A DNA stretch of 64,000 bases. Source: S5-A14a sp022766365. GTDB taxonomy: Bacteria; Bacillota; Clostridia; Peptostreptococcales; Anaerovoracaceae. Made by a program: the position numbers and the translations under genes. A model generated the notes under the pieces. The model was not told the origin of the DNA, did not search any database, and worked only from the letters and a program-made list of their open reading frames with translations. The DNA is taken from assembly GCA_050313295.1 (NCBI GenBank), contig JBNPLD010000004.1; one strand, 5' to 3'. The first letter of the stretch is position 1; each line of letters opens with the position of its first letter. This document shows, piece after piece, positions 1 to 8,197 of this stretch.

Positions 1-9
1 CTTAATCAT
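1..9 (-). CDS. 5' end of a gene running off the left edge
   Basis: Only three codons (Met-Ile-Lys) of a leftward gene are inside the window. The call rests on a good Shine-Dalgarno sequence on the minus strand (GGAGGAAAG, about positions 16-24) placed about 10 bases before the ATG at 9-7. Nothing can be said about the product. Confidence 0.35.
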
Positions 10-306
10 AATCTTCTTTCCTCCATTCAGCATTCTTTCCTATTACCTTACTATTATACATCATACTCCATGTGACGGAGTAAATTCAACAATATAGTGG
101 ACGGGAAGATTATCAATATTTTAACGTAAGAACGTAAGCTGTTTTTAAGTGGTTTTCCAAAGGAATCTTTTCCGTTCTCGGAAATTCTCATCACTTATCT
201 GTTCGACTGATAGGATTTTTAATGAAATATCTCATTGCACAACGGTTTTATATCAGGATTTTAATTTATAATCTGAGGCTTTACCTTATTGCCTAAAAAA
301 TAGTAC
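10..306. other. Intergenic, no gene seen
   Basis: This stretch is AT-rich and has no convincing ORF. It must hold the promoter of the leftward gene at the edge. A short hairpin (ACTCC / GGAGT, about 65-81) is the only visible structure. Confidence 0.4.
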
Positions 307-458
307 TTGATTTCCCCGCCGTATATATGATATCATGTTAAGGCTATCAAAGAGAATGCCCACAACTTTAACGACGCGTTTGCATGTGGGGAAACTTGGG
401 TATAACAATTATGCAGAGGGTACCTGTAGGCACCTGAGCAGGAAAGAGGTGAATAAAC
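307..458 (+). promoter_or_regulatory. rpmE promoter and long, possibly structured leader
   Basis: A promoter-like pair is visible: TTGATT at 307-312 and TATCAT at 331-336, with an 18-base spacer. Transcription from it would give a leader of about 115 bases before rpmE. The leader can form a CCCACA/TGTGGG stem (about 360-392) and a smaller GGGUACC...GGCACCU-like structure just before the ribosome binding site. Autoregulatory leaders are known for L31 genes in several bacterial groups. I infer one here from position and folding potential only. Confidence 0.35.
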
Positions 459-659
459 ATGAAGGAAGGAATCCATCCTGATTATAAGGAATGTAAAGTA
501 ACTTGCGCATGTGGTAACGAATTTGTTACTAAATCTACCGAGTCTGAGATTAGACTAGACGTTTGCTCAGCATGCCACCCGTTCTTTACAGGTCAGCAGA
601 AATTCGTCAACCGTGGCGGACGTGTTGAAAAGTTCAAGAACAAGTACCACATTGACTAA
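459..659 (+). CDS. rpmE: 50S ribosomal protein L31 (zinc-binding type)
   Basis: The 66-residue protein has the usual L31 length and begins with the family's N-terminal signature, MKxGIHPxYK. Two cysteine pairs, C-A-C near residue 16 and C-S-A-C near residue 36, form the zinc ribbon that marks the C+ (zinc-containing) paralogue. L31 sits at the central bridge between the ribosomal subunits. The start has a clear AGAGGTG site 7 bases upstream. A strong terminator follows, so it is probably a single-gene unit ahead of prfA, a common order in Firmicutes. Confidence 0.97.
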   Translation: MKEGIHPDYKECKVTCACGNEFVTKSTESEIRLDVCSACHPFFTGQQKFVNRGGRVEKFKNKYHID

Positions 660-686
660 TAACAAGACCAATAATCAGAAGATATT

Positions 687-714
687 AAGACCGCAATTAG
701 CTTGCGGTCTTTTT
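687..714 (+). terminator. Rho-independent terminator of rpmE
   Basis: A nine-base-pair stem, AGACCGCAA / TTGCGGTCT with a five-base loop, is followed directly by a T run. It separates rpmE from prfA. Confidence 0.9.
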
Positions 715-813
715 CAAAGGCAAAATAGACATGTAATTGGACCATGTGATATAATAATGAGTCAAGAGATAAGCTAAGTAAGCAGCGATAAGCTGAGCGT
801 ATCAGGAGTAGAA

Positions 814-1878
814 ATGTTCGACAAACTAGATTTTATATTAGAAAAATACCGGGAGCTGTCTAAGAAGGTGAGTGATCCCAATGTGATATCAGATCAGCCC
901 CTCTGGCAGAAGCATATCAAAGAGATGGGCGAAATGGAACCCATCGTAAAGAAATATAAGGAATACAAGAAGGCTAAAGAGGGAGTTTCTGAAGCTAAGG
1001 AAATCCTCGATCTTGAAGATGATGCTGAACTTAGGGAAATGGCAAAGATGGAGCTGGCTGAGCTTGAAGAGGATATCGAAAGGATGGAAGATGAGCTGAA
1101 AGTTCTTATGCTGCCCAAGGATCCTAATGATGAAAAGAATGTAATCCTTGAAATCAGAGCAGGCACAGGTGGAGACGAAGCTGCTTTGTTCGGTCAGGAC
1201 CTGCTCAGAATGTATATGAGATATGCTGAACGAAACAGATGGAAGGCAGAGGTTCTTGAATTAAACGATACGGGAATAGGCGGGATCAAAGAGGCCGTTG
1301 TACTGATTAAGGGTAAGGGGGCTTATTCAAGGCTTAAGTTTGAAAGTGGGACACATAGAGTTCAGCGTGTTCCTGAGACTGAGTCGTCCGGAAGAATTCA
1401 TACATCGGCAGCAACCGTAGCAGTATTACCGGAAGTAGATGATGTTGATGTTGAGGTAAATCCTAACGACGTAAGAGTGGATGTATACCGTGCGTCAGGA
1501 AATGGTGGACAGTGTGTAAATACAACGGACTCTGCAGTCAGGTTGACTCATATTCCAACGGGTCTTGTTGTAACATGTCAGGACGAGAAGTCTCAAATCA
1601 AAAATAAGGAAAAGGCTTTTAAGGTTCTAAGGGCAAGACTTTATGACCTGATGATGCAAAAACAGAATGAAGAGATTTCGGCGGAGCGTAAGAGCCAGGT
1701 CGGATCCGGTGATCGTTCCGAGCGAATCAGGACATATAATTTTCCCCAGGGTAGGGTTACAGATCATAGAATAGGTTTAACGCTATATAAACTTGAAGCC
1801 ATACTTGATGGAGAAATCGATGAGATAATCGATGCTATGACAACACATGAGCAGGCAGAGAAAATGAAGAACTTCTGA
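814..1878 (+). CDS. prfA: Peptide chain release factor 1
   Basis: The 354-residue protein is a full-length class I release factor. It has the N-terminal coiled helical domain (about 1-100), the codon-recognition motif P-E-T at 187-189 (PxT is the RF1 signature for UAA/UAG, against SPF in RF2) and the catalytic GGQ at 231-233. The residue after GGQ is Cys (GGQCVN), where His or Ser is more usual. It hydrolyses peptidyl-tRNA at stop codons. In many Firmicutes prmC, which methylates the GGQ glutamine, follows directly. Here the next gene is the Sua5-type protein, so prmC must lie elsewhere. Confidence 0.97.
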   Translation: MFDKLDFILEKYRELSKKVSDPNVISDQPLWQKHIKEMGEMEPIVKKYKEYKKAKEGVSEAKEILDLEDDAELREMAKMELAELEEDIERMEDELKVLMLPKDPNDEKNVILEIRAGTGGDEAALFGQDLLRMYMRYAERNRWKAEVLELNDTGIGGIKEAVVLIKGKGAYSRLKFESGTHRVQRVPETESSGRIHTSAATVAVLPEVDDVDVEVNPNDVRVDVYRASGNGGQCVNTTDSAVRLTHIPTGLVVTCQDEKSQIKNKEKAFKVLRARLYDLMMQKQNEEISAERKSQVGSGDRSERIRTYNFPQGRVTDHRIGLTLYKLEAILDGEIDEIIDAMTTHEQAEKMKNF

Positions 1879-1912
1879 TTTTCCGGGGGAACGCATTCCC
1901 ATATTTATTAAG

Positions 1913-2986
1913 ATGAAAACTAAAATTTTTAAAGATACAATAGAAGATATAGAAGCGGCTGGGAGGATATTGGCATCCGGTGGGCTGGTGGCCTTTCCTA
2001 CGGAGACGGTTTACGGGTTAGGAGCCAATGCACTCGATGGAGAGGCGGTATCAAAAGTGTACAGGGCAAAGGGGAGACCGAGCGACAACCCTATGATTGT
2101 TCATATATCGGATATAGACGATTTGCATGTGGTAGCAAGGGTTTCCGAAGATAAACTTCAAAAGAAAGCGATAGAGAATATTTATAAGGCGGCTGAAGCA
2201 TTCTGGCCGGGACCTCTGACGATGGTCCTTCCAAAGTCAGATAGGGTTCCTGAAGTTACCACAGGTGGACTGGATACGGTAGCTGTACGATTTCCGTCAA
2301 ATCCTACGGCATGTCTTCTCATAGAAAAGGCAGGATGTCCCATTGCGGCCCCCAGTGCCAATCTGTCAGGTAAACCGAGTCCGACAACCGCATTACATAC
2401 CCTCGACGATATGGACGGAAGAATAGAGGGCTTAATCTGGGGAGATGATTGTGAAGTAGGAATTGAATCTACGGTTGTGGATATGAGAGATTCTACACCG
2501 GTCATTCTGCGCCCGGGTAAAATTACCGTTAAGGATCTCGAAAGGGCATTAGGGGTAAAAGTCAGGCTTCATTATACGCTTGAAGAATCAATCGGAACCA
2601 TGGGAAACGGGGAACCAAGTCATAAGTCTTACAAGGAAAGCAGAGAAGAGGATATTGTTCCGATATCCCCGGGGATGAAGTACAAGCACTATGCACCCGA
2701 GGCGGATATGACAGTTTTTCTCGGATCAAGAGATAAAGCTTTGAAAATGGCGGAGATAGAGGCTAATCGCCTAAAGGCGATTGGTCATAAAGTACAGATT
2801 CTTATTTTCGATAATCCGGAAACCGCAGCTCACGATCTTTTTCGCAAGCTCAGAGAAGCCGATAAGGCAGGCTGTGACGATATTTTGGCAGTGGGAGTAG
2901 AAGAACAGGATAAGGATGGCGGAATTGCCTTTTCCGTTATGAACAGGATGCTAAAGTCAGCAGGACATAATATAAGGAAAGTTTAG
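1913..2986 (+). CDS. tsaC: L-threonylcarbamoyladenylate synthase (Sua5/YrdC/YwlC family)
   Basis: The 357-residue protein makes threonylcarbamoyl-AMP from threonine, bicarbonate and ATP for the t6A37 modification of ANN-decoding tRNAs. The YrdC domain covers about residues 10-210, with GG(L)VAFPTETVYGLG near the N-terminus and the SANLSGxPSPT segment. The remaining part, about 215-357, is the C-terminal Sua5 domain, so this is the long Sua5 form and not the short TsaC form. No strong ribosome binding site precedes the ATG. It lies in a prfA-tsaC-rpiB-upp run that probably forms one operon. Confidence 0.93.
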   Translation: MKTKIFKDTIEDIEAAGRILASGGLVAFPTETVYGLGANALDGEAVSKVYRAKGRPSDNPMIVHISDIDDLHVVARVSEDKLQKKAIENIYKAAEAFWPGPLTMVLPKSDRVPEVTTGGLDTVAVRFPSNPTACLLIEKAGCPIAAPSANLSGKPSPTTALHTLDDMDGRIEGLIWGDDCEVGIESTVVDMRDSTPVILRPGKITVKDLERALGVKVRLHYTLEESIGTMGNGEPSHKSYKESREEDIVPISPGMKYKHYAPEADMTVFLGSRDKALKMAEIEANRLKAIGHKVQILIFDNPETAAHDLFRKLREADKAGCDDILAVGVEEQDKDGGIAFSVMNRMLKSAGHNIRKV

Positions 2987-2996
2987 AGGTGAAGAT

Positions 2997-3443
2997 ATGA
3001 TCATAGCGATGGCAGCCGATCACGGCGGTTTCGAATTAAAGAATGACGTCAAGAAATATCTTGAAACTTTGAAGGATAGCGATGGCAACGGTTACAAAAT
3101 AGTAGACCTGGGCACCAACGCTCCGGAATCTGTGGATTACCCAATCTACGGTAAAGCCTGTGCCAGGGCGGTTGCCGATGGAAAAGCTGAACTGGGTCTT
3201 GTTTTTTGCGGTTCCGGAATCGGTATCTCAATTGCTGCTAACAGAATCAGGGGAGTCAGGTGTGCACTTGTAAATTCAGTTGAACTTGCAACCTTGGCAA
3301 AGAAACATAACAATGCGAATATGTTGGCTATGGGTGGCAGGTTTACATCTCCTGAACTTGCAAGGCAAATGGTGGATGCATGGTTAAAGGAGAAATACGA
3401 AGGAGGAAGACATAACAGGAGGATTGCACTTCTGGATGATTAG
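2997..3443 (+). CDS. rpiB: Ribose-5-phosphate isomerase B
   Basis: The 148-residue enzyme of the RpiB/LacAB family interconverts ribose-5-phosphate and ribulose-5-phosphate in the pentose phosphate pathway. Visible signatures are the N-terminal MAADHGG phosphate-binding segment, the VDYPxYG motif and the catalytic cysteine in FCGSGIGIS. It starts 10 bases after the Sua5 stop with an AGAGGTG site, so the two genes are co-transcribed. The length is normal for the family. Confidence 0.95.
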   Translation: MIIAMAADHGGFELKNDVKKYLETLKDSDGNGYKIVDLGTNAPESVDYPIYGKACARAVADGKAELGLVFCGSGIGISIAANRIRGVRCALVNSVELATLAKKHNNANMLAMGGRFTSPELARQMVDAWLKEKYEGGRHNRRIALLDD

Positions 3444-3562
3444 CACCATGGTCTGTTATGGCAGACAGGGAACCTTTAAGTTTGGTTTTAAAATCAGCAG
3501 GTATTGTAAATATAGAGCAAATAATAAAAAAACAAAACTAATTAATGACCGGAGGAACGATT

Positions 3563-4192
3563 ATGGGAAAGGTATATGTATTTGACCATCCGTTGATTCA
3601 ACACAAAGTATCTCTGATGAGAGACAAAAATACCACAGTGAAGGAGTTCAGGGAGTTGGCAACAGAGATTTCAACCCTTATGGGTTATGAAGCCACCAGA
3701 GATCTCCCTCTTGAGGAAGTAGAAGTGGAAACCCCTATCAGCAAGACAAAAACCATGATGTTAAAGGGGCAAGACATTGCGATTGTTCCGATTCTGAGAG
3801 CAGGGCTTGGATTTGTCGATGGAATGATGAACCTTGTACCGAATGCAAAGATAGGTCATGTCGGACTATATAGGGATCCTGATACTCATCTTCCTGTTGA
3901 ATATTACTGTAAACTTCCGGTAGACATTGAGAACAGGCAGACATTTGTGGTAGATCCGATGTTGGCAACAGGAGGATCAGCTGTGGCTGCCATAGATTTC
4001 ATCAAGCAGCGAGGTGGAAAGAAAATCATCTTCATGTGTCTGATCGCTGCCCCGGAAGGAATCGAAACGCTCCAGAAAGCTCATCCGGACGTGGATATTT
4101 ATATAGCCTGTAAGGACGAGAGACTGAATGAAAACGCATATATTGTTCCGGGACTTGGAGATGCAGGAGACAGACTCTACGGAACCAAGTAA
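3563..4192 (+). CDS. upp: Uracil phosphoribosyltransferase
   Basis: Starting at the ATG at 3563 the protein is 209 residues, the standard Upp length. That ATG has a GGAGG site at 3551, whereas the longer reading from 3545 begins upstream of the ribosome binding site. Upp converts uracil and PRPP to UMP in pyrimidine salvage. The PRPP-binding loop (DPMLATGGSAVAAI) and the uracil-binding GxGDAGDRxxGT C-terminus are both present. A gap of about 120 bases after rpiB leaves room for its own promoter. Confidence 0.97.
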   Translation: MGKVYVFDHPLIQHKVSLMRDKNTTVKEFRELATEISTLMGYEATRDLPLEEVEVETPISKTKTMMLKGQDIAIVPILRAGLGFVDGMMNLVPNAKIGHVGLYRDPDTHLPVEYYCKLPVDIENRQTFVVDPMLATGGSAVAAIDFIKQRGGKKIIFMCLIAAPEGIETLQKAHPDVDIYIACKDERLNENAYIVPGLGDAGDRLYGTK

Positions 4193-4283
4193 TATATGCA
4201 ACCGGAAATTGCTGACCGGAACGGCTTGATGGGAAGTGTATAGGTCAATAGATTAATGTATATAAATCGTAGGAGAGATAAAA

Positions 4284-5630
4284 ATGATCAATGTAATACC
4301 TGATAATGTAAGCGATAAGACAAATGTCTTTGATGTACTCAAGGAGAGGGGTTTCATCGAACAGGTTACTGACGAAGAAGCTGTTCGAGAGCTTCTTGGA
4401 AAAGAGAAGATAAAATTTTATATCGGTTTTGACCCGACTGCGGATTGCCTTCACGTGGGGCACTTTATGCAAGTTATAATTATGATGTATATGCAGAAAT
4501 ATGGGCATACTCCCGTAGTGGTAATCGGCGGCGGAACCGGTATGGTTGGCGATCCTTCAGGCAGAACGGATATGAGAAAGATGATGACTCCCGAAACCAT
4601 TGAGGAGAATTGTAGAGCTTTTGAGAAACTTTTCGTAAAATTTTTGGATTTCGATCACGAGTGGAAGTATGAGGGCAATAATGGAGTATATCAGCCCGGA
4701 CATGAGAACAAGATACCTGATGCCGGTAAAGCGGTTACTGTCAACAACGCATCGTGGCTTTTACCACTGAATTACATCGAATTTGTCAGAAAGATAGGGA
4801 CACATTTTAATGTCAATACCATGCTTAGAGCTGAGTGCTTCAAGCAGAGAATGGCGCAGGGATTGTCTTTCTTTGAATTTAATTATATGTTGATGCAGTC
4901 ATATGACTTCATGGTTATGGCAAGGGACTTTGATGTTAAGATGCAGTTCGGCGGAAATGACCAGTGGTCTAACATAATCGGTGGTGTGGATTTGACCAGA
5001 AAGGAAGTCGGCAAGAAAGTCTACGGTATGACTTTCAGCCTTCTCACCACCAGTGAAGGTAAGAAGATGGGAAAGACTCAAAAGGGAGCCCTGTGGTTAG
5101 ATGCCGATAGGACGTCTCCTTATGACTTCTTCCAGTATTGGAGGAATGTGGCTGATGCTGATGTGGACAAGTGCCTGAGAATGTTAACTTTCCTACCTAT
5201 GGATGAGGTAGAAAGACTTTCAAAGCTTGAAGGAGCAGAAATAAACAGAGCGAAAGAAATCTTAGCCTTTGAAATCACTAAACTGGTTCACGGAGAAGAT
5301 GAAGCTCGGAAAGCATTGGACGCCGCAAGAGCGGCCTTTGTCGGAGGTGTAGGAGCTTCTGCTGTGGCAACGGCAGATATCCCGACAACAGAATTCTCTT
5401 CTTCGGAATTTGAAGGAGAAGGAAAGGGTCTTGTAAGTCTGCTTAAGCATTTGGGCTTGGTTCAATCTAACAGCGACGGCTTCAGAACCATCGAACAAGG
5501 GGGCGTTTCTATAAATGGTAACAGAATAGATGACAAGCGTTATCAAGTGACTGCTGCAGACTTTGAAGATGGTCAGATTGTCATCAAAAAAGGAAAGAAA
5601 AAATATCACAAGGTAGTAATTAAGAAGTAA
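4284..5630 (+). CDS. tyrS: Tyrosyl-tRNA synthetase
   Basis: The 448-residue class Ic synthetase charges tRNA-Tyr. The Rossmann fold carries HVGH (the HIGH motif) at residues 57-60 after IGFDPTADCL, and KMGKT (the KMSKS motif) near residue 260. The C-terminal part (about 380-448) is an S4-like RNA-binding domain with GGVSINGNRI. The start has a GTAGGAGAG site. The upstream gap of about 90 bases is too short for a full T-box leader, and I see none. A terminator follows. Confidence 0.97.
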   Translation: MINVIPDNVSDKTNVFDVLKERGFIEQVTDEEAVRELLGKEKIKFYIGFDPTADCLHVGHFMQVIIMMYMQKYGHTPVVVIGGGTGMVGDPSGRTDMRKMMTPETIEENCRAFEKLFVKFLDFDHEWKYEGNNGVYQPGHENKIPDAGKAVTVNNASWLLPLNYIEFVRKIGTHFNVNTMLRAECFKQRMAQGLSFFEFNYMLMQSYDFMVMARDFDVKMQFGGNDQWSNIIGGVDLTRKEVGKKVYGMTFSLLTTSEGKKMGKTQKGALWLDADRTSPYDFFQYWRNVADADVDKCLRMLTFLPMDEVERLSKLEGAEINRAKEILAFEITKLVHGEDEARKALDAARAAFVGGVGASAVATADIPTTEFSSSEFEGEGKGLVSLLKHLGLVQSNSDGFRTIEQGGVSINGNRIDDKRYQVTAADFEDGQIVIKKGKKKYHKVVIKK

Positions 5631-5681
5631 TCGGGAAAAATTAAGAAGAAATAGCACAATAGATAAGCAAATCGATATAAA

Positions 5682-5716
5682 AAGAGCGGATAGGTCGATG
5701 ACCTGTTCGCTCCTTT
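5682..5716 (+). terminator. Terminator after tyrS
   Basis: A long stem (GAGCGGATAGGTC paired with GACCTGTTCGCTC, with one or two wobble or mismatched positions) and a 3-base loop are followed by TTTT. Confidence 0.8.
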
Positions 5717-5895
5717 TCAAATCATGATTTCTATGCTGACTTATAACTAACGGTAGGGACATTTCAATTGAGTGTGCGAGGGCGTGATGGTAATAGGTTT
5801 TCTTTGGACTTTCAGGAAGAGTCGTGCCCGAATGATTACTTGTTCTATGGATTTAGCACACAATTCGTTCTTCATATTCTAATGCTTTTCGGCAA

Positions 5896-6669
5896 CTAAA
5901 ATCGAAGTGAAAGGCAGGTGAGGCTGCCGTCAATTTTCCTGAATTCATCAGTTTCTACAAGCTTTACAGGATAACCTAAATCCTCAATGATCTTGAGAGT
6001 TTTAGGATAGCCATCAGGTACCAGAACTGTCCCGTTTATATACATGCTGTTGATTGCATACAGTTCATCACTATCCACGACAAATTTGTTGAATTTGTCG
6101 AAAGCCGGTTCATTGTTCATAGCTGAAGAAACCAGCATGTTGTTGTTTTCCAGATAGATAACAAAATCTTTCAAATGGAGCCCTTCGGTCACTGGGACTG
6201 TGGAAGAAGTATACCCGAACTTTGTCACGATATCATTGAACTGTTCGGCCCCTTCTGCATTTGTACGGTCGGACTGACCGATGAAGAAATGATTACCGAC
6301 CTTCATAACATCTCCGCCTTCCATGGTACCGGGCGAATCAATAAAGAAAATTTGAGAATCTTCATAAAATTTCTTGATTGTATCAAGAATCTCATATCTT
6401 TCACCGTTTCTGGATTTCTCAGGCGAGTTTGTGATTATAGCACACTTTTCCATGACAACAGCAGGGTCCTCAACAAAACATGAATCCGGATAACGTTCAT
6501 CGCCTTCCAGTTCAGTAACTTCGAGTCCTAATTCTTTAAGTGTCGACACGTACTTGCTGTGCTGCTTTAGAGCCTTTCCATAATCCGGGGTTCCCTCTCC
6601 GAACATAGAAGTGGTTATCCCGTCTACCAGAGCTTTGCAAGGTTTTCTAGTAATCGCTTTTGTAAACAT
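5896..6669 (-). CDS. Dimethylarginine dimethylaminohydrolase-like amidinohydrolase
   Basis: The 257-residue protein belongs to the pentein/amidinotransferase superfamily. Catalytic positions match DDAH: E67-D68 in FVED, E117-GGD, H165 in GLHLKD and a C-terminal Cys252 in SLTCLSLRF. DDAH hydrolyses methylated arginines to citrulline. Bacterial relatives of this size also include arginine deiminase-like and agmatine-acting members, so the substrate is inferred. It is transcribed divergently from a LysR regulator 137 bases away, from a clear minus-strand promoter, and has a CAGGAGG site. It stands alone, with no arginine pathway genes nearby. Confidence 0.85.
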   Translation of the reverse strand: MFTKAITRKPCKALVDGITTSMFGEGTPDYGKALKQHSKYVSTLKELGLEVTELEGDERYPDSCFVEDPAVVMEKCAIITNSPEKSRNGERYEILDTIKKFYEDSQIFFIDSPGTMEGGDVMKVGNHFFIGQSDRTNAEGAEQFNDIVTKFGYTSSTVPVTEGLHLKDFVIYLENNNMLVSSAMNNEPAFDKFNKFVVDSDELYAINSMYINGTVLVPDGYPKTLKIIEDLGYPVKLVETDEFRKIDGSLTCLSLRF

Positions 6670-6715
6670 ATTATATCCTCCTGTTAATTAATCTGCTTGA
6701 ATTACTTATGTATCA

Positions 6716-6744
6716 ATAATATAATCTAGTTTAAGCTTAGTCAA
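6716..6744 (-). promoter_or_regulatory. Promoter of the DDAH-like gene, overlapping the lysR promoter region
   Basis: On the minus strand TTGACT (6744-6739) and TATTAT (6721-6716) are separated by 17 bases. A plus-strand TATAAT at 6751-6756 could serve lysR. The two promoters therefore overlap, the usual arrangement for a LysR regulator that controls both itself and its divergent target. Confidence 0.6.
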
Positions 6745-6806
6745 ACGTAATATAATCATCAATTTGATGAGTAATTGTCATATATGTTGACAAGGAAGGA
6801 TATGTG

Positions 6807-7691
6807 ATGAATATATCTCAGTATGAGGCACTGATAAGAGCAGTTGAAACGGGAACTATGACACAGGCGGCCGAAGAACTCGGATACACTCAGTCAGGAC
6901 TTACACGTGCACTGAATTCACTGGAGAAACAATGGAATATACGTCTCCTGAACAGAGGGAGAACCGGTGTTCAGCTGACAGCGGAAGGGAAGCTCCTGCT
7001 TCCATATATAAGAAGGGTATTGCTGGATCAGCATCAACTTACGGAACGAGTTAACGAGATTAACGGCCTCAGAGACGGACTTATAAGGGTCGGTACATTC
7101 AACAGTGTTTCAGCTCAGTGGCTTCCCGGAATTATCAAGAAGTTTCATGCGGACTATCAGGGCATACAGTTTGAATTGTTACATGGTACAGATGCCCAGA
7201 TAGTAAACTGGATTGAAGAAGGTCGTGTTGACGTGGGATTTGTTGCATATCCAACGAAAGATGAACTTGAAGCGGAGTTCTTGTATAGGGACCCGATCGT
7301 TAGCATATTTGCGGAATATGATCCCCATGCGAAGATGGCTACACTACCGATATCGATGATGACAGATCTGCCATACATTGCCTTGAATGAGGGTGTAGAA
7401 GATGAGATTACCGCTATTTTAAACAGGCATAATATAAAACCGGATACACATTTTATGGAAAGCGATGATCATGCAGTAATAGCAATGGTTGAGCAGGGAT
7501 TAGGAACAAGTCTGATGTCTATGATGATGATAAAAGGTTTCGACAGACATATAACTGCGATTCCATTAGATCCGCCGGGATATCGCGACTTGGGAATAGC
7601 TGTCAGGAACCATCAGCTTTTGTCATCAGCTGCCTCTGTATTCTACAGGTATGCATGCGACTGGATACGTTGTGAGTACAATGCCACGTGA
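6807..7691 (+). CDS. LysR-family transcriptional regulator
   Basis: The protein is about 294 residues. It has an N-terminal winged helix-turn-helix (about 1-60, with MTQAAEELGYTQSGLTRALNSLE) and a periplasmic-binding-protein-like effector domain (about 88-290). The ATG at 6807 is best placed behind the AAGGAAGGA site; a GTG one codon upstream at 6804 is also possible. Its divergent position points to the DDAH-like gene as its target. The effector is unknown. Confidence 0.92.
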   Translation: MNISQYEALIRAVETGTMTQAAEELGYTQSGLTRALNSLEKQWNIRLLNRGRTGVQLTAEGKLLLPYIRRVLLDQHQLTERVNEINGLRDGLIRVGTFNSVSAQWLPGIIKKFHADYQGIQFELLHGTDAQIVNWIEEGRVDVGFVAYPTKDELEAEFLYRDPIVSIFAEYDPHAKMATLPISMMTDLPYIALNEGVEDEITAILNRHNIKPDTHFMESDDHAVIAMVEQGLGTSLMSMMMIKGFDRHITAIPLDPPGYRDLGIAVRNHQLLSSAASVFYRYACDWIRCEYNAT

Positions 7692-8134
7692 AGTTAATTG
7701 GTAAAAGTTTTGCAGTCAAGTGCAAAGAACGTGTTGGGAGCGATTTGCTCTGCGGAGGGTAAATGCATGATTCAAAGTTAAATCACAGATACTATTCCTA
7801 TATATAAAGCCGATATTACTGAACTTAGCAGAACCATAGCGTGCAGAACCATAGCATTTAGTCATGATTTGTATATTATAAGGCTTTCATAACAGATTTT
7901 CGCTTTATTCACAAGTAAATTGCAACGATTATTTTTAGACGGCATGGTGCTTGCAATTCTACCCCGCTATAATAAAATCCGGTTTTTCCGGAGCTTTATT
8001 TTCAAGATTATAATTTTCTAAGAAGGATTTGACAAGGGAATTTTGAGCGAGATAAACTTCACGATTTAGAGATATCATGTCGAAAATGTCCGGAAGCCTT
8101 TACAAATTTATTAATTTATGATAAATTAGAATAC
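7692..8134. other. Intergenic, no gene seen
   Basis: About 440 bases separate lysR from the NSS transporter. I see no ORF with coding character and no clear terminator. The right end carries the transporter's AT-rich control region. Confidence 0.4.
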
Positions 8135-8160
8135 AAATTTTGTTAATAATAACAAAATTT
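8135..8160 (+). promoter_or_regulatory. Perfect palindrome, probable operator of the NSS transporter
   Basis: AAATTTTGTT at 8135-8144 and its exact inverted copy AACAAAATTT at 8151-8160 are separated by AATAAT. It ends 37 bases before the transporter ATG, where a repressor would block transcription. No T run or GC-rich stem is present, so it is not a terminator. The cognate regulator is not evident in the window. Confidence 0.55.
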
Positions 8161-8197
8161 AGGACAACCAATTAATTTATTTCAGGAGGAATTTATC

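Noticed and set aside
3545..3562. Upstream ATG for upp at 3545
   Set aside because: It precedes the GGAGG site, and the start at 3563 gives exactly the family length.
4193..4283. Possible T-box before tyrS
   Set aside because: The gap is only about 90 bases and shows neither the T-box bulge sequence nor an antiterminator.
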